Source: Bacteroidetes bacterium GWF2_49_14 (GTDB lineage: Bacteria; Bacteroidota; Bacteroidia; Bacteroidales; UBA12481). From it: DNA of 34,886 nt. The position numbers were made by a program, and so were the translations under genes. Of this stretch, positions 10,439-21,476 are shown in pieces (the first letter of the stretch is position 1; the number at the start of each line of letters is the position of its first letter). Under the pieces are notes generated by a model that had not been told where the DNA came from, did not search any database, and saw nothing but the letters and a program-made list of their open reading frames with translations. Where the stretch lies: contig MEOR01000063.1 of the NCBI GenBank assembly GCA_001769295.1, positions 1 through 34,886 on the forward strand. Reading direction: 5' to 3'.

Positions 10439-10441
10439 AAA

Positions 10442-10471
10442 AAGCCGGCCCCTGAGGACCGGCTTCTTTTT
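10442..10471 (+). terminator. Terminator between convergent genes
   Basis: AAGCCGG (10442-10448) / CCGGCTT (10459-10465) then CTTTTTT; A-run on the other side allows bidirectional use. Confidence 0.85.
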
Positions 10472-12405
10472 TAACGGATCACCGTCATCTTTAGTGTTTT
10501 ATTAAAATCGCGGGTTTGTAACGTATAGAAGTAATTGCCGGGCTCAAGCTCATTGCCCTTGATTACGACGCTATTTTCCCCTGCGGGTTTATATCCAAAA
10601 TTCCGGATACTCACCGTTCTGCCCGATATGTCCTTGATAATCAGGTTAACTTCTGATGGATTTGCCATAGTAAATCCGATCGTGGTTTCTTCCGTGAAAG
10701 GATTCGGGAAATTCTGGTTCAATTGAACTCCACTGTTCTGTGGATCTGAAATTCCGTCAATCAGGTTTGAATGGTCATTGAGGTTCAGGCGGATCATGAA
10801 CAAATCGTCTCCTGTTGAATACCAGGCATCATCATTGGTAAAAAAGTACCAGCAGGTGTTGGCCGGGAAGTAATTACTTCTGTCGGATCCCAGAGAGTAT
10901 CTGCCTGACTCGTAGGCAGCTTCGTAATCCATGTTGTTCCAGAATTCAATCGCCGCCATATAGCTTTTACCCGCTTCCAGGAATTCCCCCTCGCCATCTT
11001 TCTGGAGCGGCAAGGTTACCCAATGATTTTTCAAGATGGTTGAATCCATTGAGATCAGCTCACTACCGAGCAATTCAACAGGGCTTTGTGTTTCTTCATT
11101 GTATCCGAGAAGAACCAGGCGGAAACTGCTCAGTATATCAGCGCTGTTAATATAAACCGATATGCTGCTTACCTCGATCGGATTCTTGATCCGATACCAG
11201 GTTCCCATCAGGTCACCTTCATGAGGGACAGTATACCAATCCCAGGTAGAAAATGTCACCTCAGGCACATTATCGCATCGGGAGTACATACTGTCCGTTA
11301 CCATGAACGGAACCGATGCCTTGTTATCCCCTGGCACCATGTCGGGCAATTCGGCTTTTGCCTCAAAATCAACCTTGTAATGTCCAAAATCTGCCGGTAT
11401 AAATTGCGTGGGTATTCTAAGTGTGTCAGTAATTCCCGGATACAGGGTATAGGAAGTGGTGGACTCGTTGTAGATTACCTGGTTGTTCTTGGTTACCTGA
11501 ACATTAAACTGAGTGCCCCACTGCTCAATGTTTCCGAAATTCTTGATGATTCCGGTAAAGTCAAATCCTGATAGCTGAGTCTTCGGAAGCCCATAAAAGA
11601 ATCCTTCTGCATCCTCGGTCCCGTTATCATAATCAGCCTCGCTGTAGACCAGCTGGAGATCATCATCAAACCCTTCGAGAAAGGTGATGTCATCAATCAT
11701 CCAGTAGTAGAGCTTGGCATCACGCCATGTTATTTTAAACTGTACGTTCGGCATATTTGCGGCAACATCTGATAAATTGAGATAGAGGTCTACTTTTTCG
11801 CCAGCTTTTATACCTCCGACACGCTCACTTACCTTGGTGCCCATTTTCATGTCAAATGAAGCCCAGTGCACGCCATTGTCGTTGGTAACTTCAAACAGCA
11901 TGACCGAATTTGACCAGTACCTGAAGTTTTGCTCGATTCTTACAAGCACTGAAGGATGGCCGGAGCAATTGATCGGAGGACTGACCAGTGAACTGTTAAC
12001 CGCCAGGTAATTATCGTAATGTCCAAGATCCTGATTGTAACCATCCGCATTCAGTGCCAGGAATCCATTTGCCTTTGATGTTGAATTTATTGGGGGTTCA
12101 TTGGTATAAACACCTTTCAGGGTGTCGTTTGCCCAATGCCAGTTATACCCCAGATCAGTAGGATCCTCAATCACCCATCCGGCCGGCAGCAGCCAGCCAA
12201 GCTCCCCGGTTGAGCTTGCCCAGTTGAATTCCTCGGTCCAGAAGGCTTCACCCCCTCCTTTAAGTTTGGGGGTCTCCTGCCTGATTGCACCATCAGCCGT
12301 CCACCGGCCGGTATTTGGGGGGGGCTGCTGCCCTGGTTTGGTGGTCTGGGCAGGTGCAGCCAGCCAAAAGCAGAGCATACTAACAACGAGAGTAAAATTT
12401 TTCAT
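10471..12405 (-). CDS. Secreted T9SS type A sorting-domain protein, choice-of-anchor/MAM-like N-terminal region
   Basis: Signal peptide MKNFTLVVSMLCFWLAAPAQ; C-terminal LNQNFPNPFTEETTIGFTM...DISGRTV...GNYFYTLQTRDFNKTLKMTVIR is a canonical T9SS CTD. ORF track starts at 12444. Confidence 0.85.
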   Translation of the reverse strand: MKNFTLVVSMLCFWLAAPAQTTKPGQQPPPNTGRWTADGAIRQETPKLKGGGEAFWTEEFNWASSTGELGWLLPAGWVIEDPTDLGYNWHWANDTLKGVYTNEPPINSTSKANGFLALNADGYNQDLGHYDNYLAVNSSLVSPPINCSGHPSVLVRIEQNFRYWSNSVMLFEVTNDNGVHWASFDMKMGTKVSERVGGIKAGEKVDLYLNLSDVAANMPNVQFKITWRDAKLYYWMIDDITFLEGFDDDLQLVYSEADYDNGTEDAEGFFYGLPKTQLSGFDFTGIIKNFGNIEQWGTQFNVQVTKNNQVIYNESTTSYTLYPGITDTLRIPTQFIPADFGHYKVDFEAKAELPDMVPGDNKASVPFMVTDSMYSRCDNVPEVTFSTWDWYTVPHEGDLMGTWYRIKNPIEVSSISVYINSADILSSFRLVLLGYNEETQSPVELLGSELISMDSTILKNHWVTLPLQKDGEGEFLEAGKSYMAAIEFWNNMDYEAAYESGRYSLGSDRSNYFPANTCWYFFTNDDAWYSTGDDLFMIRLNLNDHSNLIDGISDPQNSGVQLNQNFPNPFTEETTIGFTMANPSEVNLIIKDISGRTVSIRNFGYKPAGENSVVIKGNELEPGNYFYTLQTRDFNKTLKMTVIR

Positions 12406-12479
12406 GGCTATTGTATTTATAAATATTAGGTTTAAGTTAGGCATTCATTTAATAGCTGATACCAACCCAAACAAATGTT

Positions 12480-14072
12480 TTGATGACCGAGTCGAATGTA
12501 AAAACAAGTGCACCAAGTATTTTCAACGATGTACTGGGGCCGGTGATGCGGGGACCATCGAGTTCCCATACCGCGGCTTCCCATCGTATTGGCCTCATGT
12601 TAAGGGATCTGGCCGGACCCGGGTTGAAGCATGTCCTGTTTGAGTTTCACAACGAAGGATCCCTGGCATCTACCCACAGAACCCAGGGTTCTGATATGGG
12701 TCTTGCAGCAGGCCTGATCGGAATGGATATCCTTAATGAGCATATGCCATCTTCGCTGGAAAAAGCAAAGCAGGCTGGTTTGGAGTTGTCCTTTTTAGTC
12801 GCAGATTACACGGCCTCACATCCGAATACATACAAATGCACATTGACCCTGGAGGACGGTACCCGGCTCACAGCCCGGGCTGAATCTACCGGTGGAGGGA
12901 TGTTCAGGTTTACGGAAATCGAAGGTTTTCCCCTCTTCCTGGAAGGAGATGAATTCGTAGTTTTCATGTTACCCGAAAGTGGTCATTTTGAATCCGATAT
13001 CGCTCAGCTTGTTAATGTAACTCAATCAATGCCTGGTTTTATACGGTCTTCAAGGTCTGAAAAAAATCAGGAAACAGCTCTCATTTTCAGTTTTTCTGAT
13101 GAATCCGGCGCTGAATCAGCCTTTCAGGCTTGCAACGCCCGGAAAGGTTTCACCCGATTGATCAGACCCGTTATGCCGATTGCCTCAAATTCAGGTGCAT
13201 CACTTCCCTTTGATGGATTACCGGCACTGATGAATAACCCTGAATTGTTAGTAAAGTCTTTGGGAGAACTCGGCCTGATCTATGAAACCGCCCGATCGGG
13301 ATTTTCCCGCGATAAGACTGACGGGATGATGAAAAAACTGATTGCAGTCTGGAAGAAATCCATTCAGCAGGGACTAACCGGAACTGAATACCAGGATCGC
13401 CTGATGGGATCCCAGGTTCCGGAATTCTTGTCGAGGATGAAGGAAGGCAGACTTCTGCCAGCCGGGCCCCTGAACCGGATGATTGCCTATTCCTGCGCGC
13501 TGATGGAAATGAAAAGCAGCATGGGGATTATAGTTGCAGCGCCCACAGCCGGAGCCTGTGGCGGTCTGCCTGGCTGCCTGATCGGCCTTTCCGATGAAAA
13601 CCAGCTGGATGATGATATTTTATCCAGAGGGTTTTGGGCAGCCGGTCTGGTCGGAATTTTTATCGCCAGGGGGGCAACCTTTGCTGCTGAAGTTGCCGGC
13701 TGCCAGGCTGAGACCGGTGCAGGGGCTTCTATGGCTGCGGCCGGCCTCGTTGAAATGGCGGGTGGAACCGCACAGGAAGCCCTCGATGCAGCCTCACTGG
13801 CTCTGCAAAACATCATTGGGCTGGTCTGTGACCCGGTCGCAAACAGGGTTGAGATTCCCTGTCTGGGCCGAAATGCTGCCGCTGCAGGGAATGCCCTCAC
13901 CTCGGCCAATATGATCCTGGGAGGTTTCGATCCCGTAATCCCACTCGAAGAAACCATAGTGTCGATGTTGGAAGTCGGGAAAACGATGCCCCACTCCCTC
14001 CGTTGTACCGCTCTCGGCGGGCTTGCTGCTACACCAACTGCTAAATTCCTTGAATCCAAATTATTATGTTAG
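12480..14072 (+). CDS. sdaA: L-serine ammonia-lyase (L-serine dehydratase), single-chain iron-sulfur type
   Basis: 530 aa; DVLGPVMRGPSSSHTAASHRIG (beta domain), APTAGACGGLPG, CQAETGAGASMAAAGLVEMAGG, VCDPVANRVEIPCLGRN (alpha domain Cys residues). Start may be at 12483. Confidence 0.92.
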   Translation: MMTESNVKTSAPSIFNDVLGPVMRGPSSSHTAASHRIGLMLRDLAGPGLKHVLFEFHNEGSLASTHRTQGSDMGLAAGLIGMDILNEHMPSSLEKAKQAGLELSFLVADYTASHPNTYKCTLTLEDGTRLTARAESTGGGMFRFTEIEGFPLFLEGDEFVVFMLPESGHFESDIAQLVNVTQSMPGFIRSSRSEKNQETALIFSFSDESGAESAFQACNARKGFTRLIRPVMPIASNSGASLPFDGLPALMNNPELLVKSLGELGLIYETARSGFSRDKTDGMMKKLIAVWKKSIQQGLTGTEYQDRLMGSQVPEFLSRMKEGRLLPAGPLNRMIAYSCALMEMKSSMGIIVAAPTAGACGGLPGCLIGLSDENQLDDDILSRGFWAAGLVGIFIARGATFAAEVAGCQAETGAGASMAAAGLVEMAGGTAQEALDAASLALQNIIGLVCDPVANRVEIPCLGRNAAAAGNALTSANMILGGFDPVIPLEETIVSMLEVGKTMPHSLRCTALGGLAATPTAKFLESKLLC

Positions 14073-15028
14073 TCCTCAATGAATCTTCACTTGCGCAGCT
14101 AACCGATTGGACTGCCCTTATCGACCAGATGATCAAAACCATGATTGTCTATGAAAATGGCGATTTTGTGATGCCCGACCGCGTATCCATGGGGTTTGCC
14201 AATAATACCTTATTACTGATGCCGGCACAAAGCGGGAAGTATTTCAGTACTAAACTCGTCAGTCTTTTTCCTGAAAATCCAAGCCGCAACGAACCCGTAA
14301 TCAAGGGAATGGTGTTATTGAACAATGCTGAAACCGGACAGCCACTCGCGATTCTCAACGGAGCCAAGCTTACTGCCATCAGAACCGCAGCCGTTTCTGC
14401 AGCAGGCATCCGTTATACAACACCTGGTGATGTTTCTTCCCTAGGCCTGATTGGTGCCGGAGTACAGGGCATGCACCAGGTCCTGGCGGCTTGTGTGGTG
14501 CGACCCATCAGGAATATTTACATTCTGGATAAAATTCCGGAACGTGCAAACTCTTTCATTGCCTGCCTCAGATCTTCGTTGCCGGAGGTTCAGATGCACC
14601 TTGTTTCATCGGTTGAGGAGCTGACTGAGAAATCACAGGTTATTATTACTGCAACCAATTCCAACAAGCCGGTGCTTCCGGATGATGCTTCCCTGCTGTT
14701 GAATAAGCATATCATTGCCATTGGCTCCTACAAACCCCAAATGAGGGAGATACCTGATGTATTGTTTACCCTGCTGGATCATTGTTTCGTGGATGTGCCT
14801 TTCGCCCTGGAAGAATCAGGCGACCTGATTCATCCGATAGAGATGGGTTTGCTCCTGCAAAAACAGGTGACCCCGCTGGGTGCCCTCATCCGGGGAAAAG
14901 TCCAGATTGACATTGCCGGAACCACACTTTTTAAATCCGTAGGGATGGCCTTGTTCGATCTTTTCACCTCCCAGTGGTTCTTTGAAAAAGCCATGCGCCT
15001 GGATGCAGGTGAACAGGTTTCTTTCTAA
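14066..15028 (+). CDS. Ornithine cyclodeaminase / mu-crystallin family protein
   Basis: 320 aa; NGAKLTAIRTAAVSAAGIRYTT, LGLIGAGVQGMHQVLAACVVRPIRNIYILDKIPERA (Rossmann), IAIGSYKPQMREIP. Confidence 0.88.
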   Translation: MLVLNESSLAQLTDWTALIDQMIKTMIVYENGDFVMPDRVSMGFANNTLLLMPAQSGKYFSTKLVSLFPENPSRNEPVIKGMVLLNNAETGQPLAILNGAKLTAIRTAAVSAAGIRYTTPGDVSSLGLIGAGVQGMHQVLAACVVRPIRNIYILDKIPERANSFIACLRSSLPEVQMHLVSSVEELTEKSQVIITATNSNKPVLPDDASLLLNKHIIAIGSYKPQMREIPDVLFTLLDHCFVDVPFALEESGDLIHPIEMGLLLQKQVTPLGALIRGKVQIDIAGTTLFKSVGMALFDLFTSQWFFEKAMRLDAGEQVSF

Positions 15029-15167
15029 AAACCCGTATTTATTCTGCTCACTTATCGACTGATTTAACGCATTTAATCAGTTATCTGCGGATACCTTCTT
15101 TTTAAATTGGGTTTTGGCAAGTCATTTGCTTGTAGGTTGTCATAATACACACCCAAAATCAAGAGTC

Positions 15168-16364
15168 ATGAAAAACTTACTAATCTTTGCGATGATCCTG
15201 GCAGCCGGAACCTCCGCCTATCCGCAGGCAACCAGGTCAGCAAGGGAATCAAAAAGCGAAAAAGGCAGCTCCCGGTCTGAAGCCACCCGGACGGTTAACA
15301 GGTCGGAATCAAAATCATCAGGAGCAAAGAAATCATCCGGTTCAACTGCAGCAAAACGGTCAAATGTAGAAAGGAGCCGTAGTGCTGATTACAACCAAAA
15401 GGCAGCAACCCGCAGCACTGAGCGTTCAGTGACCTCCGGAAGCGCTCAGCGCCAGGTCTCCTCCGGAAATACTCAGCGTTCGACTTCTTCCGGGAACGTA
15501 CAGCGCTCGGTCCGTACCGAGAACCCACCGGTCAGAAGGTATGAAGGTCAGAACCAGAGTCAGAACCGGACCCGTACCACAACGGTAACGCGGCCAGAGA
15601 CCAAGAGTGGCAGCGCAGCAACCCGCAGTGTAAATGTCAAGACTACCACCCGGTCGAATGAGCCTTCTGCTGGCAGGGGTAATACCAGTTCGGCCACCCG
15701 CGTTTTCCGCGAAGGCAAAGGAACCCTGACCCGCGATGATGGATCTGTTATCCGTCACCAGAATGATGAAGTATTTGCTTCCCGTAAATATAAACTGGAT
15801 TATGATAACTATGAGAACCTGCGCCGGTCGGATGATTTTCGCCGGGAGTACAGGGATTACAACAACTGGTACAGCCACAGACACATAAGGGTAGTTAATC
15901 ACTATCACAACAATTACGTTCCTATTCCATGGGAAATCAGGAGGGTACGGTACATTTACCGCAGGCCGGTTCACATCGACCTGATCTGGACCCCGCTGCT
16001 GCTCCATAGGTTCATGTATTACTACCCTACTTACGACAACTGGAACATTGACTTCGGCCGGGAAATAGAAACCATTTCAGCCTACGATGCAATGGAATAC
16101 GCAGGCAGTGTCAAGAGAATATACGGAAAAGTGGAAGAGGTGTTTTATTCGGAGGAAGATGAGAACTACATTCTCTATATCGGTGCACCTTTCCCCTATC
16201 ATGATGTGAGTGTTGTGGTTCCGAAATATCTGGCCAGGAATATTTCAATGAGTCCAAAATGGTATTTTGAAAACGAACACATCTGGGTGGTCGGCCTGAT
16301 TAATGTATGGGAAGGAAAACCCGAGATTGTCGTCAGGGACGAAGATCAGATCAGAAGATATTAG
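15168..16364 (+). CDS. Secreted Ser/Arg/Thr-rich protein of unknown function
   Basis: Signal peptide MKNLLIFAMILAAGTSAYPQ; low-complexity RS/T-rich region with three 9-aa repeats; aromatic-rich C-terminal half. ORF track starts at 15114. Confidence 0.75.
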   Translation: MKNLLIFAMILAAGTSAYPQATRSARESKSEKGSSRSEATRTVNRSESKSSGAKKSSGSTAAKRSNVERSRSADYNQKAATRSTERSVTSGSAQRQVSSGNTQRSTSSGNVQRSVRTENPPVRRYEGQNQSQNRTRTTTVTRPETKSGSAATRSVNVKTTTRSNEPSAGRGNTSSATRVFREGKGTLTRDDGSVIRHQNDEVFASRKYKLDYDNYENLRRSDDFRREYRDYNNWYSHRHIRVVNHYHNNYVPIPWEIRRVRYIYRRPVHIDLIWTPLLLHRFMYYYPTYDNWNIDFGREIETISAYDAMEYAGSVKRIYGKVEEVFYSEEDENYILYIGAPFPYHDVSVVVPKYLARNISMSPKWYFENEHIWVVGLINVWEGKPEIVVRDEDQIRRY

Positions 16365-16394
16365 CAATAGGTCAGTTTAGATAGGTTAAGCATG

Positions 16395-16425
16395 AAGGGG
16401 ATGCCTTGGGTTAGGGCGTCCCCTT
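16395..16425 (+). terminator. Hairpin terminator between convergent genes
   Basis: AAGGGGATGCC (16395-16405) / GGCGTCCCCTT (16415-16425), 11-bp stem with one G-U; followed by CTCATTTT. Confidence 0.7.
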
Positions 16426-16431
16426 CTCATT

Positions 16432-17163
16432 TTAAGGTTCAAAGGAATAACCACACCCGTTAAGGACCGTTTTCCAGTCCAGAATTCCGGCAAGCCTCTC
16501 CCAGTTTCGGGGCAGGTCCGCTTTAATGGTTAAAGTTTCCCCGGACACAGGGTGCTCAAGGGTCAGGACTGCCGCATGCAGAAAAAGGTTATCCAGATCA
16601 AATTGTGATCGTAAGAACCGGTTGTGATAACGGTCACCATACTGAGTATCACCGATAATGTTGTAGAAGATGTGCTTAAAATGGCGACGCAGCTGGTGCC
16701 TTCGACCGGTGACAGGCTCGGCGGATACGAGCGAATAGCGTGCGGTTTCAAAAATACCGACCGGATAGGGAATCTCTGAAGTTGCGAGCCGGCTGTAATG
16801 AGTAAGGGCATTTCTTTTGTTACCTCGCCGGTTTACAGGAATTTCATAGTCAATGGTGCCGGATTCCGGACAATATCCCCGCAGAACGGCCAGGTAGGTC
16901 TTTTTGAATCCCTGCGTTTCAAAAGAATCACTTACTATTTTCGCGATTTCCGGACTAAGCCCGAATAACAGGACCCCTGAGGTTGGCTTATCCAGGCGAT
17001 GCACCGGGTAAACCCATTTCCCGATCTGATCCCGTACGATCTGTACAGCAAACAGTTCTGAATCGGGGTCAAGATAGGTGCGGTGAACTAGCAGTCCTGA
17101 CGGCTTATTTACGGCCACAATAAATTCATCCTGATAGAGAATGTCAAGCATTATACGGGTCAT
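16432..17163 (-). CDS. truC: tRNA pseudouridine synthase, RluA family, TruC-like
   Basis: 243 aa; ILYQDEFIVAVNKPSGLLVHR, VYPVHRLDKPTSGVLLFGLS (catalytic HRLD), GRRHQLRRHFKHIFYNIIGDTQYGD. Confidence 0.85.
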   Translation of the reverse strand: MTRIMLDILYQDEFIVAVNKPSGLLVHRTYLDPDSELFAVQIVRDQIGKWVYPVHRLDKPTSGVLLFGLSPEIAKIVSDSFETQGFKKTYLAVLRGYCPESGTIDYEIPVNRRGNKRNALTHYSRLATSEIPYPVGIFETARYSLVSAEPVTGRRHQLRRHFKHIFYNIIGDTQYGDRYHNRFLRSQFDLDNLFLHAAVLTLEHPVSGETLTIKADLPRNWERLAGILDWKTVLNGCGYSFEP

Positions 17164-17222
17164 GGCACAAGTTTAATCATTACTTTTAGCCGGTAGAAAT
17201 ATATCATAACCTTATAGAAAAA

Positions 17223-17969
17223 TTGGCAGGTAATTCGTTGATAAAGCTGATTTTAGAGAAGAAATACGGGATCATAGGAACCCTCCTGGTTCACATGTTT
17301 ATGCTCACGTGTATTTTAGCCATTAAGGTCAATAACCTCAAGGAGGACAAAGAGGAATTGGTTTATATTGATATTAAGGCACTTGAGGAAATTGAGAAAC
17401 TGGATTTGGTTCCCCGGATCCGGCAGCCTTCCGCCCCTTCGCGCAAAGCCCGGAATATAGCGGTAAATCAGAATGAAGACCGGGTAGAAAAATACGATGA
17501 TTACCAGAATTACAGGGTTTCGAACCGTACAGCCGAGCGAGAGGCGAAAGCCCGGGCTGAACAGGCTGTAAAGGAGATCATTAAGGAGAATAAGCTTAAC
17601 CCGACCGATAAGGAATTGCCGCCGACAGAGACCAAGCCTACCGGTTTCTATGAAGCAAAGAAGATCGAAGAAGAGCAGGTTTACAAAGGCCCCACAAATA
17701 TTTACTATAAGCTTGACGACCGGAAGGTTTCCTACCTGCCGATACCTGTGTATAAGTGCAAGGGAGGAGCCACGGTACAGGTTGATATACGTGTAGGGCA
17801 GCGTGGTAAAGTAGAAACGGTCAGCATAAATGGAACCGGCACGGATACCCGGGATAACTGCTTTCTTGATGCAGCAAAGGAAGCAGCGCTAAAAACGAGG
17901 TTCAGTTACAGCACCTCGGCCCCGCTTCTCCAGCAGGGGCATATCATTTACCACTTTGTTGCTCAATAG
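17223..17969 (+). CDS. TonB-like energy-transducer protein
   Basis: 248 aa with proposed TTG start; N-terminal TM helix (YGIIGTLLVHMFMLTCILAIKV), charged linker, C-terminal TonB-like region (VQVDIRVGQRGKVETVSINGTGT...AAKEAALKTRFS). Confidence 0.6.
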   Translation: MAGNSLIKLILEKKYGIIGTLLVHMFMLTCILAIKVNNLKEDKEELVYIDIKALEEIEKLDLVPRIRQPSAPSRKARNIAVNQNEDRVEKYDDYQNYRVSNRTAEREAKARAEQAVKEIIKENKLNPTDKELPPTETKPTGFYEAKKIEEEQVYKGPTNIYYKLDDRKVSYLPIPVYKCKGGATVQVDIRVGQRGKVETVSINGTGTDTRDNCFLDAAKEAALKTRFSYSTSAPLLQQGHIIYHFVAQ

Positions 17970-17974
17970 GAAAT

Positions 17975-18008
17975 AAAAAAAGCCGCTCCTGAGGAACGGC
18001 TTTTTTTT
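17975..18008 (+). terminator. Bidirectional terminator between convergent tonB-like gene and eno
   Basis: AAAAAAAGCCG (17975-17985) / CGGCTTTTTTT (17997-18007). Confidence 0.88.
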
Positions 18009-18022
18009 ATTACATTAAGCTA

Positions 18023-19982
<1,960 letters not shown>

Positions 19983-20001
19983 AATCAAATTTTTACATAA
20001 T

Positions 20002-21465
20002 TTACCTGATCAGGATGAAGCGGGCACTGTGCGATCCTGCTGTGCGATCCTGCACGGTAAGAATATAGGTTCCTGCTGAATAGTCAGCACCGGAAAGATC
20101 CATTTCAAGCTGGCCGGAAGTCCGGGTAACAGGCGGAGCGACACAAAAAGTCCCATCGATCTTCATCAATTTGACCTTTACGTCCGGAGCCATGTCCGGA
20201 TAGCTTATTCTGATGTGCCGGCTCGCCGGGTTCGGATAAACGGATAGCGGAAACACAGTAACAGGCATTGTCTCCGCAATTCCTGAAAACTGTGAATCCG
20301 GCAAATCAATATTTACTAAAGAATGGTTAGTTTTTTTTGCAAACGTAACTTTACCCGAGGTCAGAATGGTGGCTGACGCAATATCAGCAGTGGTGCCGAG
20401 GATAAGACTAACATCATAATATCTCAGGTTAGCAGGGACCTCACTATAATCAATCCTGATCTCCATCAGGTTTCCGCTTGTCTGAACAGAGGTTTTGATC
20501 TTGTCCCGCACGAGCATGTAATCAACAATTTCCGCCGTGTTGGCAAACCAACCGTTGTCCCTTCCATGGTAACCATACTCAGACTCAAGATACTCCATGT
20601 AACCTTTAAAGACAGGGAATTCCAAAGAGCCGCCCGGATTCGTATAAGTGACCCGATGGGTGAATTCATTCCACCATTTTTGTTTATCGGGTCCGGTGGT
20701 TGAAACCCATGCGGTAATCTGATTTCTCAGTGATGCAAGGTTATCATCGCTACTGTTGATATGATTGCGCCAGAATACCGGCTTGGGCAAAGAAACAGGC
20801 AGGGTTACATCGGCGCCATTGCCAGAATTGGAATAGGCATAATCACTGGTAATGCAGGAAATATATCCAAAGGTAAATGCAGGCTCAATGTATCGGGTAT
20901 CACCTGAGGGTGGAACACAGTAACGAAAGTCTATTCCGGTTTTACTCTTGAAAACCTCATGGTTGGATTGAAGCTGCCAAATAAAATCGACTGGTTGGGT
21001 TGAGGTTGTATGACTATAGCTGTGGTTGTAAAAATCCCATCCGGCCTGATACATCAGGTTTACCTGGGCGTAGGTCAGATAGCCGGGTGTCCCGTTGTGG
21101 ATATCAAGACCTGCGCTATTTACCGTAAACCATGAAATGCCAGCAGTAAAAGGAATTTTAGTGCCACACCCGTCGGTGAAAAACAGTCCGGGATAAGTCT
21201 GCTTGTCAACCTCGCAGTATCCCCCTTTAAGTAAGGGAAATGCTAAAGTGTAGGCATCATCCAGCCCATCATCGAGAGTAAAGCTGAAAGCGAATTCCTT
21301 GTTGAACTTTAGAACCGCGGGATCAATTTTGGTTGAGGAGCTGATGGGTGAAAGAAAGGTCAGGCGGATCGTAACTTGTTTCTGCTGTGCATTTAGAGCT
21401 GCAGTCGGGAGGAAGTTAAATCCTAACAGGAGAAGCCAGATATTTAATGAGGATCTAGTAACCAT
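20002..21465 (-). CDS. Secreted polysaccharide deacetylase-like protein with T9SS C-terminal domain
   Basis: 487 aa; signal peptide; NodB-like FSFTLDDGLDDAY and NHSYSHT (HSxxH); C-terminal VYPNPASRHIRISYPD...GTYILTVQDR...ARFILIR. Confidence 0.8.
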   Translation of the reverse strand: MVTRSSLNIWLLLLGFNFLPTAALNAQQKQVTIRLTFLSPISSSTKIDPAVLKFNKEFAFSFTLDDGLDDAYTLAFPLLKGGYCEVDKQTYPGLFFTDGCGTKIPFTAGISWFTVNSAGLDIHNGTPGYLTYAQVNLMYQAGWDFYNHSYSHTTSTQPVDFIWQLQSNHEVFKSKTGIDFRYCVPPSGDTRYIEPAFTFGYISCITSDYAYSNSGNGADVTLPVSLPKPVFWRNHINSSDDNLASLRNQITAWVSTTGPDKQKWWNEFTHRVTYTNPGGSLEFPVFKGYMEYLESEYGYHGRDNGWFANTAEIVDYMLVRDKIKTSVQTSGNLMEIRIDYSEVPANLRYYDVSLILGTTADIASATILTSGKVTFAKKTNHSLVNIDLPDSQFSGIAETMPVTVFPLSVYPNPASRHIRISYPDMAPDVKVKLMKIDGTFCVAPPVTRTSGQLEMDLSGADYSAGTYILTVQDRTAGSHSARFILIR

Positions 21466-21476
21466 AGTTCCCCATT

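Noticed and set aside
15426-16007. 193-aa antisense ORF opposite the RS-rich protein
   Set aside because: Low-complexity codon bias of the sense gene creates long open antisense frames; no homology features recognised.
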